Positions 59,901 to 64,000 of a DNA stretch of 64,000 nt are shown here, one piece after another (within the stretch, counting starts at the first letter, position 1; each line of letters opens with the position of its first letter). This DNA comes from Alitta virens. Taxonomy: Eukaryota; Annelida; Polychaeta; Phyllodocida; Nereididae. The translations under genes and the position numbers were made by a program. Under the pieces are notes generated by a model. It was not told where the DNA came from. It ran no database searches and was given only the letters and a program-made list of their open reading frames with translations. The stretch is taken from contig OW028581.1 of assembly GCA_932294295.1 (NCBI GenBank), positions 15,653,162-15,717,161 on the forward strand, written 5' to 3'.

Positions 59901-62283
59901 CAATATCGCTGACCTTTAAAGTTGCGGAAATCGCTAAATTTCTTCGTAAAGGACCAAATTTTCAACGAGGCTTGGGAGGGATAAAAAATAAAGGTACAAC
60001 TATGTGTAATACATCATTAGAAAGGGTTTTTGTACCTTAACAAAAAGTTAAGATAGTTTCCCATTAAAATTCATTCATGATTATTACCCCCCTCTATATA
60101 AATATGTGATAAAATAATAATAATAATAATAGGCTAAAAGCAAAAGCTATAAAATCTGTATTAATGTCTGGAATGAGCCATTGGGTACCATTCTTATCTT
60201 GACTGAAAGGCAGACATGTTGGCTGCTTTCAAAATCATCAGTGAAAATCATACTGTCAGTTTGAATGCCACTAAATTAATAAGAATTTATTACTTGATTC
60301 AAAAAAGTGTTCGTAATTGGTCAGGAAACTTTTGGTTGCATTTTCATAAAGTTTTCTTGCTGATCGTCCAAGTATTTAGATTTTTTTCCCCATAATGTCA
60401 AGTAGAGTGTTTTTTGGCAGTGTGCAGCGTTTGAATTAGTTTTAATAGTGTTGTTTCTTCATTATTTACACAGATTTGCAGTGTTATGAATGCCAGTACA
60501 AGTTTACTGGATCAGATCTGGATGCAAGTTGCTCTAAATCCATGCAATGTAATGGATGGCAGGACCAATGCATGATTGAGTATACACCAGGGACTGACGG
60601 CTCTGTTGCAGCTAACACTAGGTAAGTACACTAAATATGCATAATTATTTCTTTTGTTACATATGGCTGTGATGTGGTCAATATTCAGGTGAAGTAAAGC
60701 TCATGAACAGCGCCCGGGTCAGGGATACCATATGCAAAACCTAAATGACATAATTTAATTTTCATATTGCATAGAATTATCCTTTATGATGTACATATAT
60801 ATATATTGCTGAAGTTAATACTTTCTTATACAAGCTCCATTACGTGACCTTTTCTATTGTTCTTTTGGGAGGTATAACCAATGAAAATGTTAGTTAACTC
60901 CATCCTGAGGGCAAGCTGAACTGTTGGGATGTTCTAGAATTATTACCAAAAACAAATCAAACAATCAAACAAATGAGTAAATATGCCTAATGGAGTATAT
61001 GTTAATTATATCCCTCATAGTCAAGAGTTAAATAACATTTTCTTCGACGTCGGAATATAACCAACAAAAATGTTAGTTAACTCCGTCCTATTCGGGTTAT
61101 AACGAATTCTTCTGTTCTGAACTAATGATTTCCTATTTCAATCAGATGTGGCACAGAAGTTGAATGTGACAATCTTCAACCAGGTTCATCTTGTTCAACT
61201 ATGCTGTCTCTTGGGTGTGTAACTTATTTATTTACTTATCTTGATTATTAGTGTGTGTTAATTTTAATGGCTTGCCTACATGTTGCCAAAGCAGTAGGCT
61301 AGTATGGATGGGCAATAAGTTTCTAGGAATTACACATTTACTTGCAGTTGGTGGAATTGATATGTAAACTTATATTCACTTTAAAGTAAAAATTGCACTT
61401 GAGTCATTGGTGATACAGGAAGCTATGTTTTGTGTTGAAGTTTAAGCTCCCATGATGATTCATACTGGCATTCATGGCAATGGAAAATCTTGTGAGGATC
61501 CTGCATTCATTAAATCTTGCCATTGATGACACTACCTTATGAGTTATCATGGGAAAGAACAGCTATAATAGTTTTTTAGCAGAAGACAAAAGTTTACCAA
61601 CTATAACAAGAATTAATCATTTTTACATTGTCATGGTATCAAAGATAAAATGGTGGATTTATTGAACACCTCAGGTGCATTCACTTAAAAAAACAAAAAA
61701 CATTATGTCAAAAGTACTATTTAGTTACCAAACTGTGCTATGACAAAGGGGAAAACCTCTACTACTGTTTGGAATACAATTTACCCAGTGCAGGGAGTAA
61801 GGGTTATTTGGAGAGTAACTTTACCTCTGCAGAGGGTACACTGTTTTTTTTTTAGAGTGAGTTATTTATTAATAAAACGATATATATATATATATATATT
61901 AAAAAATAAGATAACCTAGGTTAACATTTAAAATTACAAGGAGCTGAAATTGTATTCGCGTATTCAAATATTTGGCAAAAAGTGAGATTTACATGATACA
62001 ACGTTAATATTATACTGCCGTTAAATGAGTGTTTGTTCATGATATTATCCATCATATTTGTTTTTACAGACCAGTTCCCAGTTCTGAGGAGATCATGGCA
62101 GCGCTGTCGAACCTGAACAATTCCTGCACCGTCTGCTGCAACTCGCGTTTGTGCAACATAGGATGGACCGTAAAGGCAAATCCGCTCTTTAAACTAAACG
62201 GCGCTTCAAAACTGCAGCATTACGGTTTAGCGTTTCTCCTAAAATGTGTAGTCCTAATGTATGTTTCAAATAAAATGCTGTAA
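17302..62283 (+). CDS. GPI-anchored multidomain extracellular mosaic protein (31 exons, 1,490 aa)
   Basis: All 31 exons have GT-AG borders; the phases chain without a stop to TAA at 62281-62283. Approximate residues: signal peptide 1-19; linker to 57; uncharacterised domain 58-157; PAN-like 158-235; F5/8C-like 236-392; C-type lectin N half 393-467; F5/8C-like 468-612; two PAN-like 613-761; WSC 762-858; C-type lectin C half 859-901; seven EGF 902-1166; three TSP1 1167-1347; Ly6/uPAR 1348 to about 1457; then a GPI-type hydrophobic tail. Such proteins sit on the outer cell surface, and these folds bind sugars, proteins or calcium; adhesion or recognition is my inference. I know no named gene with this order. 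The first coding exon begins right after a cag, so a 5' UTR exon exists upstream and is not located. Alternative isoforms are possible because most cassettes are phase 1-1. Exons are listed singly below. Confidence 0.82.
17536..17927 (-). repeat. Long inverted repeat, right arm
   Basis: Partner of 14581-14946. Its outer edge is only about 28 bp from the acceptor of exon 2. Confidence 0.75.
17956..18072 (+). CDS. Exon 2: low-complexity linker
   Basis: 39 codons, rich in Gln, Pro, Gly, Ser and Thr, with no cysteine. Acceptor ttttaaag, donor gtagga, phase 1-1. It probably gives a flexible, perhaps O-glycosylated spacer after the signal peptide. Confidence 0.65.
18073..18623. other. Intron 2, 5' part
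   Basis: AT-rich, with several 'acggta' words. No gene seen. Confidence 0.4.
18624..18650. repeat. Perfect 13-bp inverted repeat around one base
   Basis: TTATTCTTGATTG and its exact complement CAATCAAGAATAA separated by a single A. It lies just left of the Harbinger accessory gene and may mark the element's edge. Confidence 0.6.
18734..18838 (+). repeat. 12-bp tandem repeat (agtcagccagca)n
   Basis: Nearly nine identical copies, open in several frames (Ser-Gln-Pro-Ala, Lys-Ser-Ala-Ser or Gln-Val-Ser-Gln depending on frame). An adjoining 18-bp repeat (gtgtcaccagtcagatcc, five copies, to about 18960) encodes Ser-Pro-Val-Arg-Ser-Val. Confidence 0.85.
19203..19910. mobile_element. Nested TIR element inside the Harbinger accessory gene
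   Basis: 'ctcacatagccggttttgcc' at 19203-19222 is the reverse complement of 'ggcaaaaccggctatgtgag' near 19890-19910; similarity continues inward ('aaagtgaacccgtag' against 'aggcttcactacgg'). The interior is full of inverted 'cggcgg', 'gattaccc' and 'ggagtaa' words. Its end resembles the host element's end (ctatgtgaga), so it is probably a non-autonomous relative. Confidence 0.65.
20850..21310. mobile_element. Nested element with 14-bp TIR and 6-bp flanking repeat
   Basis: CAGACCTGCCAAGT (20850-20863) pairs with ACTTGGCAGGTCTG (21297-21310). 'aaaact' flanks both sides (20844-20849, 21311-21316), consistent with a target-site duplication. Inside is a 'ctcccgcatttcgcgggag' hairpin near 20864. 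It sits in a 'gcctttttcaaggccaccaaa' repeat that appears three times around it. Confidence 0.65.
21320..22120. other. No gene recognised
   Basis: AT-rich, with a doubled 'gccatggtgatgacgt' at about 21620-21650. No coding features. Confidence 0.4.
22125..22230. repeat. (GTA)n microsatellite
   Basis: Imperfect gta/gtt trinucleotide tract. A second, longer one lies at 23245-23425. Confidence 0.9.
22240..23240. other. No gene recognised
   Basis: AT-rich, with a GC-richer patch at about 22775-22865. No coding features. Confidence 0.4.
23245..23425. repeat. (GTA)n microsatellite
   Basis: About 180 bp of gta/gaa/gtt triplets just downstream of the transposase remnant. Confidence 0.9.
23555..24789 (-). 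pseudogene. PIF/Harbinger (HARBI1-like) DDE transposase, inactivated
   Basis: Reading on the minus strand: [15 protein letters not shown] and an N-terminal helical region; [13 protein letters not shown] carrying the first catalytic Asp; a segment with [18 protein letters not shown] for the second Asp; GDEAFSLR; then [19 protein letters not shown] with the catalytic Glu. This order is the DDE_Tnp_4 fold. Three lesions are visible: a frameshift near 24665 that separates the first 50 or so codons, an in-frame TAA near 24165 and an in-frame TAG near 24030. The enzyme would cut and paste the element; this copy cannot. Confidence 0.85.
25150..26038. other. Intron 2, 3' part
   Basis: AT-rich, with no gene seen. 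It ends in the 'ctttttccag' acceptor of exon 3. Confidence 0.5.
26039..26218 (+). CDS. Exon 3: uncharacterised extracellular domain, first part
   Basis: 60 codons, phase 1-1. Features: initial Ala-Cys, '[18 protein letters not shown]' and 'NWIFGAAGE'. The pattern (G-x-Y-x-Leu ... NG-x-x-x-Y ... W-x-x-G) resembles a ~100-residue module I have seen, without a name, in deuterostome mosaic proteins. Confidence 0.75.
26755..26856. mobile_element. MITE, CCCAGATAGC family (diverged)
   Basis: 'ccctgatagctaggatgc' at the left and 'gatgctatctggga' at the right, with 'gttggcccgatgttgctccg' between. Confidence 0.55.
27152..27271 (+). CDS. Exon 4: uncharacterised extracellular domain, second part
   Basis: 40 codons, phase 1-1. 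It holds '[14 protein letters not shown]' and ends VECM; the final Cys could pair with the Cys that opens exon 3, closing a ~100-residue module. Confidence 0.75.
27451..27569. mobile_element. MITE, CCCAGATAGC family
   Basis: 'caagatagcattcccaac' at the left and 'cgatttggaatgctatctggg' (shown in part) at the right. The interior has 'ggcgcgatgtcggtgaggtc' and 'gaaatgacgctggccc'. Confidence 0.7.
27772..27895 (+). CDS. Exon 5: PAN/apple-like domain, first part
   Basis: [11 protein letters not shown], then [11 protein letters not shown]: the C-x3-C helix typical of PAN domains. Starts in phase 1 and ends in phase 2, an exception to the phase-1 rule in this gene. Confidence 0.75.
28070..28210 (+). 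repeat. SINE-like core fragment
   Basis: 'gatgtcgttcggatgagacg' followed by 'ttaaattagcggtccc' and 'tatgctgaggcaaaag' resembles the shared core of metazoan SINE families, and overlaps in words with the family-2 SINE here. Assignment is tentative. Confidence 0.45.
29045..29130 (+). repeat. tRNA-like sequence, probable SINE head
   Basis: 'gtggctgagtggtctaagc' fits a Leu/Ser-type box A, but the following arms and box B are too degenerate for a working tRNA gene. Confidence 0.45.
29409..29515 (+). CDS. Exon 6: PAN/apple-like domain, second part
   Basis: Phase 2 to 1. Contains three more cysteines ([18 protein letters not shown]). The donor is gtactt at 29516; a donor further on would run into the TAA that follows, and only this one gives the right phase for exon 7. 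Confidence 0.65.
29650..29871 (+). CDS. Exon 7: F5/8C-type lectin domain, part 1
   Basis: 74 codons, phase 1-1. It carries 'AADGIYHG', '[18 protein letters not shown]' and 'VVLPRSDCC', the N-terminal half of a galactose-binding-like fold closest to fucolectin/F5/8C domains. Confidence 0.8.
30144..30274 (+). CDS. Exon 8: F5/8C-type lectin domain, part 2
   Basis: 44 codons, phase 1-0. '[11 protein letters not shown]' and 'FSMFKECM'; the donor gtaagt follows SF. Confidence 0.75.
30960..31080 (+). CDS. Exon 9: F5/8C-type lectin domain, part 3
   Basis: Phase 0-1. Ends the domain with '[12 protein letters not shown]' and '[13 protein letters not shown]', the typical final beta strand (L-x-(I/L)-C-E-(I/V)-E). 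Confidence 0.8.
31527..31751 (+). CDS. Exon 10: C-type lectin-like domain, N-terminal half
   Basis: 75 codons, phase 1-1. '[20 protein letters not shown]' and 'NTFWIADMN' match the helix-1 cysteine, the L-x-x-x-x-S-x-E-E segment and the W-I-(A/G) core strand of C-type lectins. The second half does not follow; the best candidate is exon 18. Confidence 0.75.
32520..32809. mobile_element. MITE family 2, 290 bp
   Basis: TIR 'agtgcggtatagcggaccc' / 'gggtccgctatactgcact', with 'aaatttatgaccatattt' and its inverted partner inside. A second copy lies at 53888-54199 and a degraded one at 53160-53420. Confidence 0.75.
33394..33664. repeat. Four TTGC-loop hairpins (3' flank of the DIRS-like element)
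   Basis: At 33394-33415, 33473-33494, 33521-33542 and 33643-33664. Each has outer stem GAGG/CCTC, a 2-nt bulge (GC or AC) on the 3' side, and inner stem CAGG/CCTG, TAGC/TCTA (one mismatch) or CAGC/GCTG around TTGC (TTGT in the third). Confidence 0.75.
33727..34458 (-). pseudogene. Tyrosine recombinase of the DIRS-like element, cut before the catalytic Tyr
   Basis: 243 codons. Motifs: N-terminal core-binding part ([13 protein letters not shown]), [11 protein letters not shown] with the first catalytic Arg, [10 protein letters not shown] for His-x-x-Arg, and [12 protein letters not shown] at 33727-33729 then stops the frame; the next in-frame codons would encode a Tyr-Ile-Arg, the expected place of the nucleophile. 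Without it the enzyme that integrates the circular cDNA is inactive. Confidence 0.8.
34841..35225 (-). pseudogene. RNase H part of the DIRS-like polyprotein
   Basis: Contains [13 protein letters not shown] (catalytic Asp) and [11 protein letters not shown] (Glu). It lies in a different frame from the reverse transcriptase; a one-base shift near 35230 separates them. Confidence 0.7.
35131..36471 (-). pseudogene. Reverse transcriptase of the DIRS-like element
   Basis: 446-codon open frame; the RT begins about one third in. Motif [19 protein letters not shown], motif [15 protein letters not shown], and motif [12 protein letters not shown] (LDD in place of the usual YxDD, as in other DIRS-group enzymes). 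The upstream part of this frame runs over the gag gene in a shifted frame. The reading frame leaves the RT track near 35230. Confidence 0.8.
36053..36636 (-). pseudogene. Gag-like protein of the DIRS-like element, broken
   Basis: The ATG at 36634-36636 opens a basic start ([10 protein letters not shown]) that meets an in-frame TGA at 36604-36606. After a frameshift near 36465 the chain continues to a Cys/His cluster, GYCFKYN then [19 protein letters not shown] and a final Cys, the zinc-binding signature of DIRS/Ngaro gag proteins. Confidence 0.65.
36840..37530. repeat. Four TTGC-loop hairpins (5' flank of the DIRS-like element)
   Basis: At 36840-36865, 36931-36952, 37375-37396 and 37511-37530. 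Outer stem CAGG/CCTG (extended to CTCAGG/CCTGAG in the first; GGG/CCC in the last), inner stem CAGT/ACTG, loop TTGC, 3' bulge AC or TC. The second copy is degraded (loop TGC). Confidence 0.75.
38139..38290 (+). CDS. Exon 11: second F5/8C-like domain, part 1
   Basis: Phase 1-0. '[20 protein letters not shown]' and '[15 protein letters not shown]' match the N-terminal half of a galactose-binding-like domain (variable region, then A-F-D-x-D, then W-I). Confidence 0.8.
38551..38664 (+). CDS. Exon 12: second F5/8C-like domain, part 2
   Basis: Phase 0-0, 38 codons. '[19 protein letters not shown]' then '[10 protein letters not shown]' gives the core beta strands. Confidence 0.8.
38921..39355 (+). 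repeat. 108-bp tandem repeat, about four copies
   Basis: Unit boundaries at about 38922, 39029, 39137 and 39245. 'aataaaatgatca(g/a)t' and 'acttattgtccaattctga' recur. A (TA)n tract interrupts the last unit. Confidence 0.75.
39475..39643 (+). CDS. Exon 13: second F5/8C-like domain, part 3
   Basis: Phase 0-1. '[20 protein letters not shown]' ends the domain. Two donors are possible (gtcacg at 39639, gtaaga at 39644); gtaaga gives the phase needed for exon 14. Confidence 0.75.
39739..40038 (+). mobile_element. tRNA-derived SINE, family 2, near full length
   Basis: Head 'gctgggtggccttatggct' with a good box B (ggttcaatccc at about 39799), then 'gcatgagatgttaaatttg', 'aagtaaaagaccccaccc' and 'cagctggtcatataagctg'. 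Confidence 0.7.
40391..40603 (+). CDS. Exon 14: PAN/apple-like domain 2
   Basis: 71 codons, phase 1-1. Cysteine pattern '[15 protein letters not shown]' then '[10 protein letters not shown]'. A SINE fragment abuts the intron just upstream (40287-40350). Confidence 0.75.
41087..41320 (+). CDS. Exon 15: PAN/apple-like domain 3
   Basis: 78 codons, phase 1-1. '[18 protein letters not shown]', '[16 protein letters not shown]' and two more Cys pairs. Confidence 0.75.
41651..42415. mobile_element. Element with 14-bp TIR containing an AP-1-like site
   Basis: GCATGATGAGTCAT (41651-41664) is the exact complement of ATGACTCATCATGC (42402-42415). Inside are a (gtgtcccat)n patch, a long (TA)n tract and three further TGACTCA words. 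Confidence 0.55.
41776..41837. repeat. (TA)n microsatellite
   Basis: About 60 bp of TA with few interruptions. Confidence 0.9.
42626..42780 (+). CDS. Exon 16: WSC domain, part 1
   Basis: Phase 1-0. '[16 protein letters not shown]' and '[19 protein letters not shown]' match the Y-V-G-C-F and C-x3-C of WSC domains. Confidence 0.85.
42911..43210 (+). repeat. 50-bp minisatellite, six copies
   Basis: Units at 42911, 42961, 43011, 43061, 43111 and 43161, nearly identical ('ttgatacaataactatgttg' ... 'gtaactatatttttggtaaa'). Confined to the intron that splits the WSC domain. Confidence 0.95.
43302..43437 (+). CDS. Exon 17: WSC domain, part 2
   Basis: Phase 0-1. '[12 protein letters not shown]', '[20 protein letters not shown]' and 'ASVRYIE' complete the WSC signature (C-x-C-G, then C-x3-C, then C-G-G). 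Confidence 0.85.
43540..44935 (-). pseudogene. Non-LTR retrotransposon (LINE) fragment, internally deleted
   Basis: On the minus strand: '[18 protein letters not shown]' and '[12 protein letters not shown]' are RT motifs B and C of a LINE; the fingers part between the N-terminal segment and '[18 protein letters not shown]' is missing. Downstream sequence (about 43680-43790) still reads like '[19 protein letters not shown]', the usual C-terminus. Clade not determined. Confidence 0.75.
45302..46895. mobile_element. TIR element rich in GAGGTCA / CTCACAGTGAG words
   Basis: CCCAGTCAAGAA (45302-45313) pairs with TTCTTGACTGGG (46884-46895). Beside each end, and again at 45760-45990, are dense copies of 'gaggtcac', 'cacagtgag' and their inverses. 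A segment with 'tttctgcaa' and 'ttgttacaactta' occurs twice (45460, 45940). A tRNA-Arg-like box A (gtcagctcagttggttagac) lies at about 45705. Confidence 0.6.
47245..48639. mobile_element. TIR element, ~1.4 kb
   Basis: TTAAAGGGGAACTAA at the left and its complement (with one inserted base) TTAGTTCCCCTTTAA at the right. Further in, 'ggccgccatttt' (left) matches 'aatggcggcc' (right). No transposase seen. Confidence 0.6.
48792..48920 (+). CDS. Exon 18: C-type lectin-like domain, C-terminal half
   Basis: 43 codons, phase 1-1. 'QFTCQS' then '[18 protein letters not shown]' match the last three cysteines and the P-F-V-C terminal strand of a C-type lectin. With exon 10 it makes 118 residues, a normal domain length, with four cysteines in the right order. 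Confidence 0.65.
49239..49346 (+). CDS. Exon 19: EGF-like domain 1
   Basis: 36 codons, phase 1-1. Six cysteines; '[16 protein letters not shown]' and 'GYTGDQCE'. Lacks the acidic pair before the first Cys, so probably not calcium-binding. Confidence 0.9.
50176..50289 (+). CDS. Exon 20: EGF-like domain 2 (calcium-binding type)
   Basis: 38 codons, phase 1-1. DIDDC start, '[16 protein letters not shown]' and 'GYAGDLCE'. Confidence 0.9.
50833..51006. mobile_element. MITE-like element, TIR 'tagcccgagaaa'
   Basis: 'gcatgcctagcccgagaaac' (left) and 'tttctcgggctagtgcatgc' (right) are inverted; 'agctcttatt' and 'aataagagct' form an inner pair. A diverged copy lies at 2231-2366. Confidence 0.65.
51152..51265 (+). 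CDS. Exon 21: EGF-like domain 3 (calcium-binding type)
   Basis: 38 codons, phase 1-1. DLDDC start, '[16 protein letters not shown]' and 'GYTGPRCE'. Confidence 0.9.
52046..52159 (+). CDS. Exon 22: EGF-like domain 4 (calcium-binding type)
   Basis: 38 codons, phase 1-1. ELDEC start, '[12 protein letters not shown]' and 'GFNGDHCE'. Confidence 0.9.
52231..52388. repeat. 158-bp foldback element
   Basis: TGTACATGGCCAAACTTGCC at the left pairs with GGCACAATTGGCCATGTACA at the right (minor differences). Inner words 'ataaacgcatggaaaac' and 'gttttctatgcgtttat' also pair. It would fold almost end to end. Confidence 0.7.
52511..52627 (+). CDS. Exon 23: EGF-like domain 5 (calcium-binding type)
   Basis: 39 codons, phase 1-1. 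EVDEC start, '[16 protein letters not shown]' and 'GLHCE'; one residue longer than its neighbours. Confidence 0.9.
53160..53420. repeat. Degraded copy of MITE family 2
   Basis: The right end, 'gctaaatatggtcattaatt' and 'agtcagttatactgca', matches the right end of 32520-32809; the left end is eroded. Confidence 0.5.
53888..54199. mobile_element. MITE family 2, 312 bp
   Basis: TIR 'agtgcagtatagcggaccc' / 'gggtccgctatactgcact'; next to them 'agatttatgaccatattt' and 'atatgggcataaattt'. Same family as 32520-32809. Confidence 0.75.
54710..54823 (+). CDS. Exon 24: EGF-like domain 6
   Basis: 38 codons, phase 1-1. EVENC start, '[16 protein letters not shown]' and 'GYTGFECE'. The donor is gtaagt after an A. 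Confidence 0.9.
55550..55663 (+). CDS. Exon 25: EGF-like domain 7 (calcium-binding type)
   Basis: 38 codons, phase 1-1. NIDEC start, '[16 protein letters not shown]' and 'GFDGDTC'. The donor is gtgagt. Confidence 0.9.
56280..56471 (+). CDS. Exon 26: TSP1 repeat 1
   Basis: 64 codons, phase 1-1. '[20 protein letters not shown]' has the W-x-x-W-x-x-W ladder and C-S-x-x-C-G of thrombospondin type 1; 'RSRIC' and 'GDCG' follow. Confidence 0.9.
56690..56935 (-). pseudogene. LINE 3' end fragment
   Basis: The minus strand reads '[19 protein letters not shown]' and 'KALK', the typical end of a LINE reverse transcriptase ORF, with an A/T-rich tail. It lies directly before exon 27. Confidence 0.55.
56991..57155 (+). 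CDS. Exon 27: TSP1 repeat 2
   Basis: 55 codons, phase 1-1. '[17 protein letters not shown]' and '[13 protein letters not shown]'. The donor gtaagt after 'ggtc' is preferred over gtcgta; both keep phase 1 only with this choice. Confidence 0.85.
57553..57738 (+). CDS. Exon 28: TSP1 repeat 3
   Basis: 62 codons, phase 1-1. '[20 protein letters not shown]' and 'RTRSC', with the last two Cys near the end (SQSC, GC). Confidence 0.9.
57752..57868. mobile_element. MITE, CCCAGATAGC family
   Basis: 'ctcagatagcattctaag' at the left and 'gatttggaatgctgtctggg' at the right; it starts only 14 bp after the exon 28 donor. Confidence 0.65.
57870..60473. other. Intron 28, mostly unannotated
   Basis: AT-rich, with no gene seen apart from the SINE at 59450-59694. 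Confidence 0.45.
59450..59694 (-). mobile_element. tRNA-derived SINE, family 2, near full length
   Basis: On the minus strand, the head 'gggtagcctagtggttaagg' (box A) and 'ccaggtttgacccctgg' (box B) are followed by 'cttgatcattgttgatagc' and the family-2 body. Confidence 0.7.
60474..60621 (+). CDS. Exon 29: Ly6/uPAR domain, part 1
   Basis: Phase 1-2. '[14 protein letters not shown]', 'ASCSKSMQC' and 'DQCMIEY' fit the L-x-C-x-x-C opening and early cysteines of three-finger LU domains. Confidence 0.85.
61146..61214 (+). CDS. Exon 30: Ly6/uPAR domain, part 2
   Basis: Phase 2-2, 69 nt. '[17 protein letters not shown]'. Three overlapping donors are possible (gtgtgt, gtgtaa, gtaact); gtgtgt is the one that keeps exon 31 in frame. 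Confidence 0.7.
62070..62283 (+). CDS. Exon 31: end of Ly6/uPAR domain and GPI signal
   Basis: '[11 protein letters not shown]' is the closing C-C-x4-C-N signature of Ly6/uPAR domains. A polar stretch with a small-residue site (LNGAS) follows, then a hydrophobic end ([15 protein letters not shown]) and stop at 62281: the layout of a GPI-attachment signal rather than a transmembrane helix with cytoplasmic tail. Confidence 0.85.
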
Positions 62284-62328
62284 TTAAAAATGAAAAACAT
62301 GATGTTTTTTGTTTCAAGCCCTGTACAT

Positions 62329-62334
62329 AATAAA
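62329..62334 (+). promoter_or_regulatory. Polyadenylation signal AATAAA (candidate)
   Basis: 46 bp after the stop codon. Another overlaps the stop region (62269-62274) and a third lies at 62669-62674; which is used cannot be told. Confidence 0.5.
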
Positions 62335-64000
62335 ACGCTATTCAAGATAAGGTTCCGCTGCTGGCTACCAGTCAGGCAACGTCAGGCGATGTTGCGCCCT
62401 ATGTCGCATGATTTTGCCAGTGGCTGATCAGATGATATATAATCAACGGTGATTATTGAGTTGTTCAACGTGAAGTTTTGTGGGATGAGGACAATATTGC
62501 ACTGAGCTTTGCCTCATCCCAAAAAATTGCATTTTAACTCAACATTCACTATTGATATAATCTCGGTTTGCCCGAGTATTTGCTTCAAGACTACAATAAT
62601 TCACTTTATAATGTTAAATAATTGTAATTGCCTTCATTTTTCAATTGAGTTGTATTATTAAATCCATGAATAAAGGTTTTTTCATTCCAAACTGTTTTTT
62701 TAAATTACATTTCAATTTTTTAATGCCTCTATGCTACTGGCCAGAAGTTTAGTCAGCTTATATGACCAGCTGCCAGATGCAGATAAATATTCTGATGATG
62801 AGATGATAAGGCTTGGAGTCCACACCATGTTACAGTGAATTGCAATGAAGTGTGATCAGTCACTTGACAAAGTGTTCCAGGGATGTCACAATTTACCATG
62901 CTTGAGTGGTCGCTAGCCGAGCTCATAGACAGAAATGGACCTAATTTATTTTTTCTCAATTACAGTCAGTCAGTTAATAGTGTTATGACCAGTGAATGCT
63001 TGGGTGGGCATGATCACCTGTGGTGCAACAAAATTCAAAACATTGCAAATAGAATCATCTGCACCATTGAATCAAGCCTCTGGTAATCAATACTAATCAT
63101 AGATAGATAGATAGATAGATCTACCTATCTTCCTACCTTCAATACGTTTTTTGTTGTAGATATAGGCCTTGTGGATCAGCATAATTAGGTCTCATTATAT
63201 AAAAATAGATAGTATAGGTGATGGAAATGCCCCCCCCCCCCCTCCAAAGCCAAAATCCTGAATCCATTACAACAGATTAAGATAGGGTAACCAGGTACAA
63301 TGTGTAGGCACTCAGGCATGCAAAACTGTGACGTGGCTGGCAAACCTGTTGACTACACTTTGATGCAATCGGCTGTAACATACCAAGCACAAGGTACCTT
63401 TCTAATTGAACGTCTCATGTGACTCGCATCAAATAAAAAAATAATATTATAAAAAATCTGTTGAAATGACATTATTAAAAAAATAAGGAAAACTGAATGA
63501 CCTGGGAGATCCCTGGCAACAAAAAGGCAAGAACATTGTCAAATCATAAGAACTTCAAAGTTGTATGTTTCTTTGTGGCGTGATGAATTTTGATGTAATG
63601 TCGCCGAGTACTCGGTGTCTATGCTGAGGGAAGTAAGACGTGTAGCATGTTGTAGTATTCAGCCTTATTATCTCATCATTACGTCTACTTCTGGCTGCCG
63701 GTCATACACTGCATGCATAATTATTATACAAATCTCTATTTTGAGGATATTTTAGCAATAAAGTTTCATTATGACTTAGTGAAGCTGTAAAGACATCTTC
63801 TGTAAATATTGTTGCTATATGAACAGGGATTCTCTATAAAGTGAATATTTAGTCAGAAATGAAGAGAAAGCTTGATGAACATTGGAATATATGATTGAAT
63901 ATTGCAAATTGCGAAATACATATCAGAAGAGCAGAACAAACAAAAATCTGTAACATTAATGTGTTCTCATATGGTGTGATAAACAATTACCTAGCATTAT
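62335..64000. other. Downstream region without gene
   Basis: Holds SINE family-2 fragments at 62750-62830 and 63600-63710, a (GATA)n tract at 63095-63120 and a C12 run at about 63231. No coding sequence recognised. Confidence 0.45.

Overview
This is a stretch of metazoan nuclear DNA: AT-rich, intron-rich and dense in transposons. The organism is probably a marine invertebrate, and the domains used (F5/8C-type lectin folds, PAN, WSC, cbEGF, TSP1, Ly6/uPAR) and the repeat types (DIRS-like, PIF/Harbinger, tRNA-derived SINEs, many MITEs) would suit a hemichordate, echinoderm or cephalochordate. That placement is inference; nothing in the window fixes the species.

1-17 kb is mostly repeat-derived: SINEs, a TIR-bounded MITE family whose ends read CCCAGATAGCATTCC, a long inverted repeat pair (6.7/10.7 kb) and a duplicated segment (7.55/13.2 kb) that includes an empty site for one MITE. 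The only convincing gene here is a small secreted eight-cysteine protein at 12612-12899 (+), ending in a Gly-Lys-Lys that could be an amidation signal.

17.3-62.3 kb (+) is one gene. By chaining splice sites I assembled 31 exons that join in frame into 1,490 codons plus a stop. The predicted product is a GPI-anchored extracellular mosaic: signal peptide, short linker, an uncharacterised ~100-residue domain, PAN, F5/8C-like lectin domain, N-terminal half of a C-type lectin, a second F5/8C-like domain, two PAN-like domains, WSC, C-terminal half of a C-type lectin, seven EGF, three TSP1, a Ly6/uPAR domain and a hydrophobic GPI tail. Nearly all module boundaries are phase-1 introns, the usual signature of exon shuffling. 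The seven exons between the two C-type lectin halves total 1,173 nt and form a symmetric phase 1-1 cassette.

The introns hold most of the repeats: a decayed PIF/Harbinger element with both of its genes (18.6-25.1 kb), a decayed DIRS-like tyrosine-recombinase retrotransposon on the minus strand (about 33.3-37.6 kb) flanked on both sides by covarying short hairpins with a TTGC loop, LINE fragments, several foldback or TIR elements, and three minisatellites (50, 107 and 108 bp). The exon carrying the signal peptide lies inside a 3.3 kb segment bounded by ~370 bp inverted repeats.

62.3-64 kb holds the 3' end signals, SINE fragments and simple repeats, with no further gene seen.
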